64,000 nucleotides of DNA, taken from positions 806,001-870,000 of the forward strand of contig NZ_VOIW01000002.1 in assembly GCF_009659625.1 (NCBI RefSeq). The letters are read 5' to 3'. A program made the position numbers and the translations under genes. The stretch is from Pseudomonas haemolytica. GTDB taxonomy: Bacteria > Pseudomonadota > Gammaproteobacteria > Pseudomonadales > Pseudomonadaceae. The notes beneath the pieces are model-generated. The model searched no databases. It worked only from the letters and a program-made list of their open reading frames with translations, and was not told the origin of the DNA. Position 1 is the first letter of the stretch. The number at the start of each line of letters is the position of its first letter. This document shows, piece by piece, positions 61,621 through 64,000 of this stretch.

Positions 61621-62679
61621 ATGAGCAAGCAACCCTCCCTGAGCTACAAGGACGCCGGTGTAGACATCGACGCCGGTGAAGCATTGGTCGAACGCATCAA
61701 GAGCGTCGCCAAGCGCACTGCGCGCCCCGAAGTCATGGGCGGCCTGGGCGGTTTTGGCGCCCTCTGCGAAATCCCGGCCGGCTACAAGCAGCCTGTACTG
61801 GTGTCCGGCACCGACGGCGTGGGTACCAAGCTGCGCCTGGCCCTGAACCTGAACAAGCACGACAGCATCGGCATCGACCTGGTTGCGATGTGCGTCAACG
61901 ACCTGGTGGTGTGCGGCGCCGAGCCGTTGTTCTTCCTCGACTATTACGCCACCGGCAAGCTCAATGTCGAGACCGCGACCCAAGTCGTGACCGGCATCGG
62001 CGCTGGCTGCGAACTGTCGGGTTGCTCCCTGGTCGGCGGCGAAACCGCTGAAATGCCAGGCATGTACGAAGGCGAAGACTACGACCTGGCGGGCTTCTGC
62101 GTTGGTGTTGTCGAAAAAGCCGAGATCATCGACGGCTCCAAAGTGGCTGCCGGCGACGCCCTGCTCGCCCTGCCATCGTCCGGCCCGCACTCCAATGGCT
62201 ACTCGCTGATCCGCAAGATCATCGAAGTGTCCGGCGCCGACATCGAGAACATCCAGCTCGACGGCAAGCCACTGACCGACCTGCTGATGGCCCCGACCCG
62301 TATCTACGTCAAGCCATTGCTCAAGCTGATCAAGGACACTGGCGCAGTCAAGGCCATGGCCCACATCACCGGCGGTGGCCTGCTGGACAACATCCCGCGC
62401 GTCCTGCCAAAAGGCGCCCAGGCGATTGTCGACGTGGCCAGCTGGCAGCGCCCGGCGGTCTTCGATTGGCTGCAGGAAAAAGGCAACGTCAACGAAACCG
62501 AGATGCACCGCGTGCTGAACTGCGGCGTGGGCATGGTCATCTGCGTGGCACAAGAGCACGTGGAAACCGCGCTGAACGTATTGCGTGAAGCCGGCGAACA
62601 GCCATGGGTCATCGGCCAGATCGCAACCGCCCCGGAAGGCGCGGCCCAGGTTGAACTGAAGAACCTTAAGGCACACTGA
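61621..62679 (+). CDS. purM: PurM, phosphoribosylformylglycinamidine cyclo-ligase
   Basis: PurM (AIR synthetase) closes the imidazole ring in purine synthesis. The 352-residue protein starts [22 protein letters not shown] and has the conserved [42 protein letters not shown] in sections, [30 protein letters not shown] and [16 protein letters not shown]. Its TGA overlaps the purN ATG by one base (TGATG), which indicates coupled translation. Length and motifs are standard. Confidence 0.97.
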   Translation: MSKQPSLSYKDAGVDIDAGEALVERIKSVAKRTARPEVMGGLGGFGALCEIPAGYKQPVLVSGTDGVGTKLRLALNLNKHDSIGIDLVAMCVNDLVVCGAEPLFFLDYYATGKLNVETATQVVTGIGAGCELSGCSLVGGETAEMPGMYEGEDYDLAGFCVGVVEKAEIIDGSKVAAGDALLALPSSGPHSNGYSLIRKIIEVSGADIENIQLDGKPLTDLLMAPTRIYVKPLLKLIKDTGAVKAMAHITGGGLLDNIPRVLPKGAQAIVDVASWQRPAVFDWLQEKGNVNETEMHRVLNCGVGMVICVAQEHVETALNVLREAGEQPWVIGQIATAPEGAAQVELKNLKAH

Positions 62680-63329
62680 TGCCTGCAACCTGTGATGTCG
62701 TGGTGCTGCTTTCCGGCACCGGCAGTAACTTGCAGGCCCTGATCGATAGCACGCGCACTGGCGACAGCCCAGTGCGCATCGCTGCGGTGATTTCCAACCG
62801 CAGCGACGCCTACGGCCTGCAACGCGCCAGGGACGCGGGTATCGACACCCGCTCTCTGGATCACAAGGCGTTCGAGGGTCGCGAGGCCTTCGACAGCGCC
62901 TTGATCGAACTGATTGACGCCTTCGCGCCCAAACTCGTGGTGCTTGCCGGCTTCATGCGCATCCTCAGCGCAGATTTCGTAAGGCACTACGAGGGGCGCT
63001 TGCTCAATATCCACCCTTCCCTGCTGCCCAAGTACAAAGGTATGCATACCCATCAGCGCGCCCTCGACGCCGGTGACAGCGAGCATGGCTGCAGCGTGCA
63101 CTTTGTCACGGAGGAACTCGATGGCGGGCCTCTGGTCGTACAGGCAGTGGTTCCGGTAGAGTCAGGCGACTCGGCGCAGACACTTGCGCAACGGGTTCAT
63201 ACCCAGGAACACAGGATTTACCCGCTGGCTGTTCGCTGGTTTGCCGAGGGGCGGTTGATTCTCGGTGACCAAGGTGCATTATTGGACGGTCAGTTACTCG
63301 CGGCCAGCGGCCACTTGATTCGAACCTAG
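62679..63329 (+). CDS. purN: PurN, phosphoribosylglycinamide formyltransferase
   Basis: PurN transfers the formyl group of 10-formyl-tetrahydrofolate to GAR. The 216-residue protein has VVLLSGTGSNLQALID (GAR phosphate loop), VLAGFMRILSADFV, NIHPSLLPKYKGMHTHQRAL with catalytic His in NIHPSLLP, and HFVTEELDGGPLVVQA with catalytic Asp. It follows purM with one-base overlap and precedes the DUF3108 gene by eight bases, so all three may be one operon. Confidence 0.97.
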   Translation: MPATCDVVVLLSGTGSNLQALIDSTRTGDSPVRIAAVISNRSDAYGLQRARDAGIDTRSLDHKAFEGREAFDSALIELIDAFAPKLVVLAGFMRILSADFVRHYEGRLLNIHPSLLPKYKGMHTHQRALDAGDSEHGCSVHFVTEELDGGPLVVQAVVPVESGDSAQTLAQRVHTQEHRIYPLAVRWFAEGRLILGDQGALLDGQLLAASGHLIRT

Positions 63330-63337
63330 GAGATTTT

Positions 63338-64000
63338 ATGCGTCGCGCCCTGCTCTTCGCTTTTGCGCTGTTCGCTTTGCCTGCCGTACAAGCGGCAGAC
63401 CTTCACCCTTTCTCCGTCAGCTACACCGCCGACTGGAAGCAGCTGCCCATGAGTGGTTCGGCTGAACGCAGCCTGGTCAAGAATGGCGACGGCACCTGGA
63501 CCTTGAACTTCAAGGCCTCGATGATGATTGCCAGCCTGACCGAAACCAGCGTGATCCTGTTCGACAAGGACACCCTGCAACCCAAGAGCTACAGCTTCGA
63601 GCGCGGCGGGCTGGGCAAGGCGAAGAAAATCAATCTGGACTTCGACCAGAGCGCCAAGAAAGTGACCGGCTTTGAAAATAAAGACCCGGTCAATGTCACG
63701 CTTGAAAGCGCCATGCTCGACAAGTCCACCTACCAGCTCGCCTTGCAGCGCGATGTGGCCGCTGGCAAGAAAAGCATGAGCTATCGTGTGGTCGAAGGCA
63801 CTGATACCGATACCTACGACTTCCGCGTTATCGGCTCGGAAAAGGTCCAGACCAAGGTAGGCTCAATCGACGCGATCAAGGTCGAGCGCGTGCGTGACCC
63901 ATCGCAGAGCAAGCGCATTACCCAGATGTGGTTTGCCAAGGACCAAGGCGGCATTCTGGTGGCCCTGCGTCAGGTTGAGACTGATGGCAAGGAATACAAC
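63338..64000 (+). CDS. DUF3108 periplasmic protein (3' end outside window)
   Basis: Translated from the sequence, ATG 63338 gives MRRALLFAFALFALPAVQA, a clear signal peptide, followed by ADLHPFSVSYTADWKQLPMSG. About 221 residues are visible, including SYSFERGGLGKAKKI and RITQMWFAKDQGGILVALRQ, characteristic of DUF3108 proteins, which are predicted beta-rich periplasmic proteins of unknown function. AGGAG lies seven bases before the ATG. The frame is open to the right edge. The position after purMN is common in pseudomonads. Confidence 0.88.
   Translation, partial: MRRALLFAFALFALPAVQAADLHPFSVSYTADWKQLPMSGSAERSLVKNGDGTWTLNFKASMMIASLTETSVILFDKDTLQPKSYSFERGGLGKAKKINLDFDQSAKKVTGFENKDPVNVTLESAMLDKSTYQLALQRDVAAGKKSMSYRVVEGTDTDTYDFRVIGSEKVQTKVGSIDAIKVERVRDPSQSKRITQMWFAKDQGGILVALRQVETDGKEYN

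Overview
This window looks like a chromosomal segment of a Pseudomonas of the P. fluorescens group. That is an inference from GC-rich codon use, FleQ/FleSR flagellar control, the phhRABC phenylalanine operon, a PlpD-type patatin, the cob/bluB operon behind a cobalamin riboswitch, and many short TGTGGGAG...CTCCCACA palindromes typical of these genomes. I saw no rRNA, tRNA, CRISPR array, integrase or transposase. Almost everything is core-like chromosome.

Region 1 (1-20360, minus strand) is a flagellar cluster. In transcription order it runs flgFGHIJKL (rod, rings, hook-filament junction), a lone KAS III gene, fliC-flaG-fliD-fliS-fliT (filament, cap, chaperones), fleQ, fleSR and fliEF (fliF runs off the left edge). 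Sigma-54 type -24/-12 elements precede fliE, fleS and flgF, and a weaker one precedes fliD. A FliA (sigma-28) type promoter precedes fliC. FleQ would open the sigma-54 class, FleSR the next tier and FliA the flagellin. The genes for the proximal rod and hook (flgBCDE) are not next to flgF.

Region 2 (20498-24924) holds phhR and the divergent phhABC operon for phenylalanine-to-tyrosine conversion and transamination, closed by a perfect 30-bp inverted REP pair. Region 3 (24941-45771) is a mixed housekeeping and regulatory stretch: an LpxH-like phosphoesterase, an AraC regulator and EamA exporter, an Rdx selenoprotein-like protein, a PlpD patatin, MarR, RecQ, UPF0149, DUF454, a giant hybrid SSS-histidine kinase, RmuC, a Sel1-like small protein, three poorly known genes, FadL, a periplasmic glutathione peroxidase, a 39-residue membrane peptide, an MFS transporter and its MarR repressor.

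Region 4 (45814-55204, minus strand) is a cobalamin operon, cobO-cobB-bluB-cobD-cobC-cobQ-cobU-cobT-(alpha-ribazole phosphatase)-cobS. It covers corrin adenosylation and amidation, lower-ligand synthesis and nucleotide-loop assembly, and it starts at a recognisable promoter plus B12 riboswitch. Most cistrons overlap by 4 nt. REP-type repeats interrupt the operon between cobQ and cobU and supply the last codons of cobB.

Region 5 (55278-64000) carries a sorbosone-dehydrogenase-like lipoprotein, two NlpC/P60 lipoproteins, hda, a PerM/AI-2E family permease, a DUF2066 protein, purMN and a DUF3108 protein cut by the right edge.

I did not find a convincing wholly new system. The most unusual items are the single KAS III gene standing alone in the flagellin-glycosylation slot, the triplicated module in FliC, the strongly folded leader of a 74-residue ORF, the phage-lysozyme-like orphan at 41430, the REP-encoded CobB tail, and a 39-residue membrane peptide overlapping an MFS gene.
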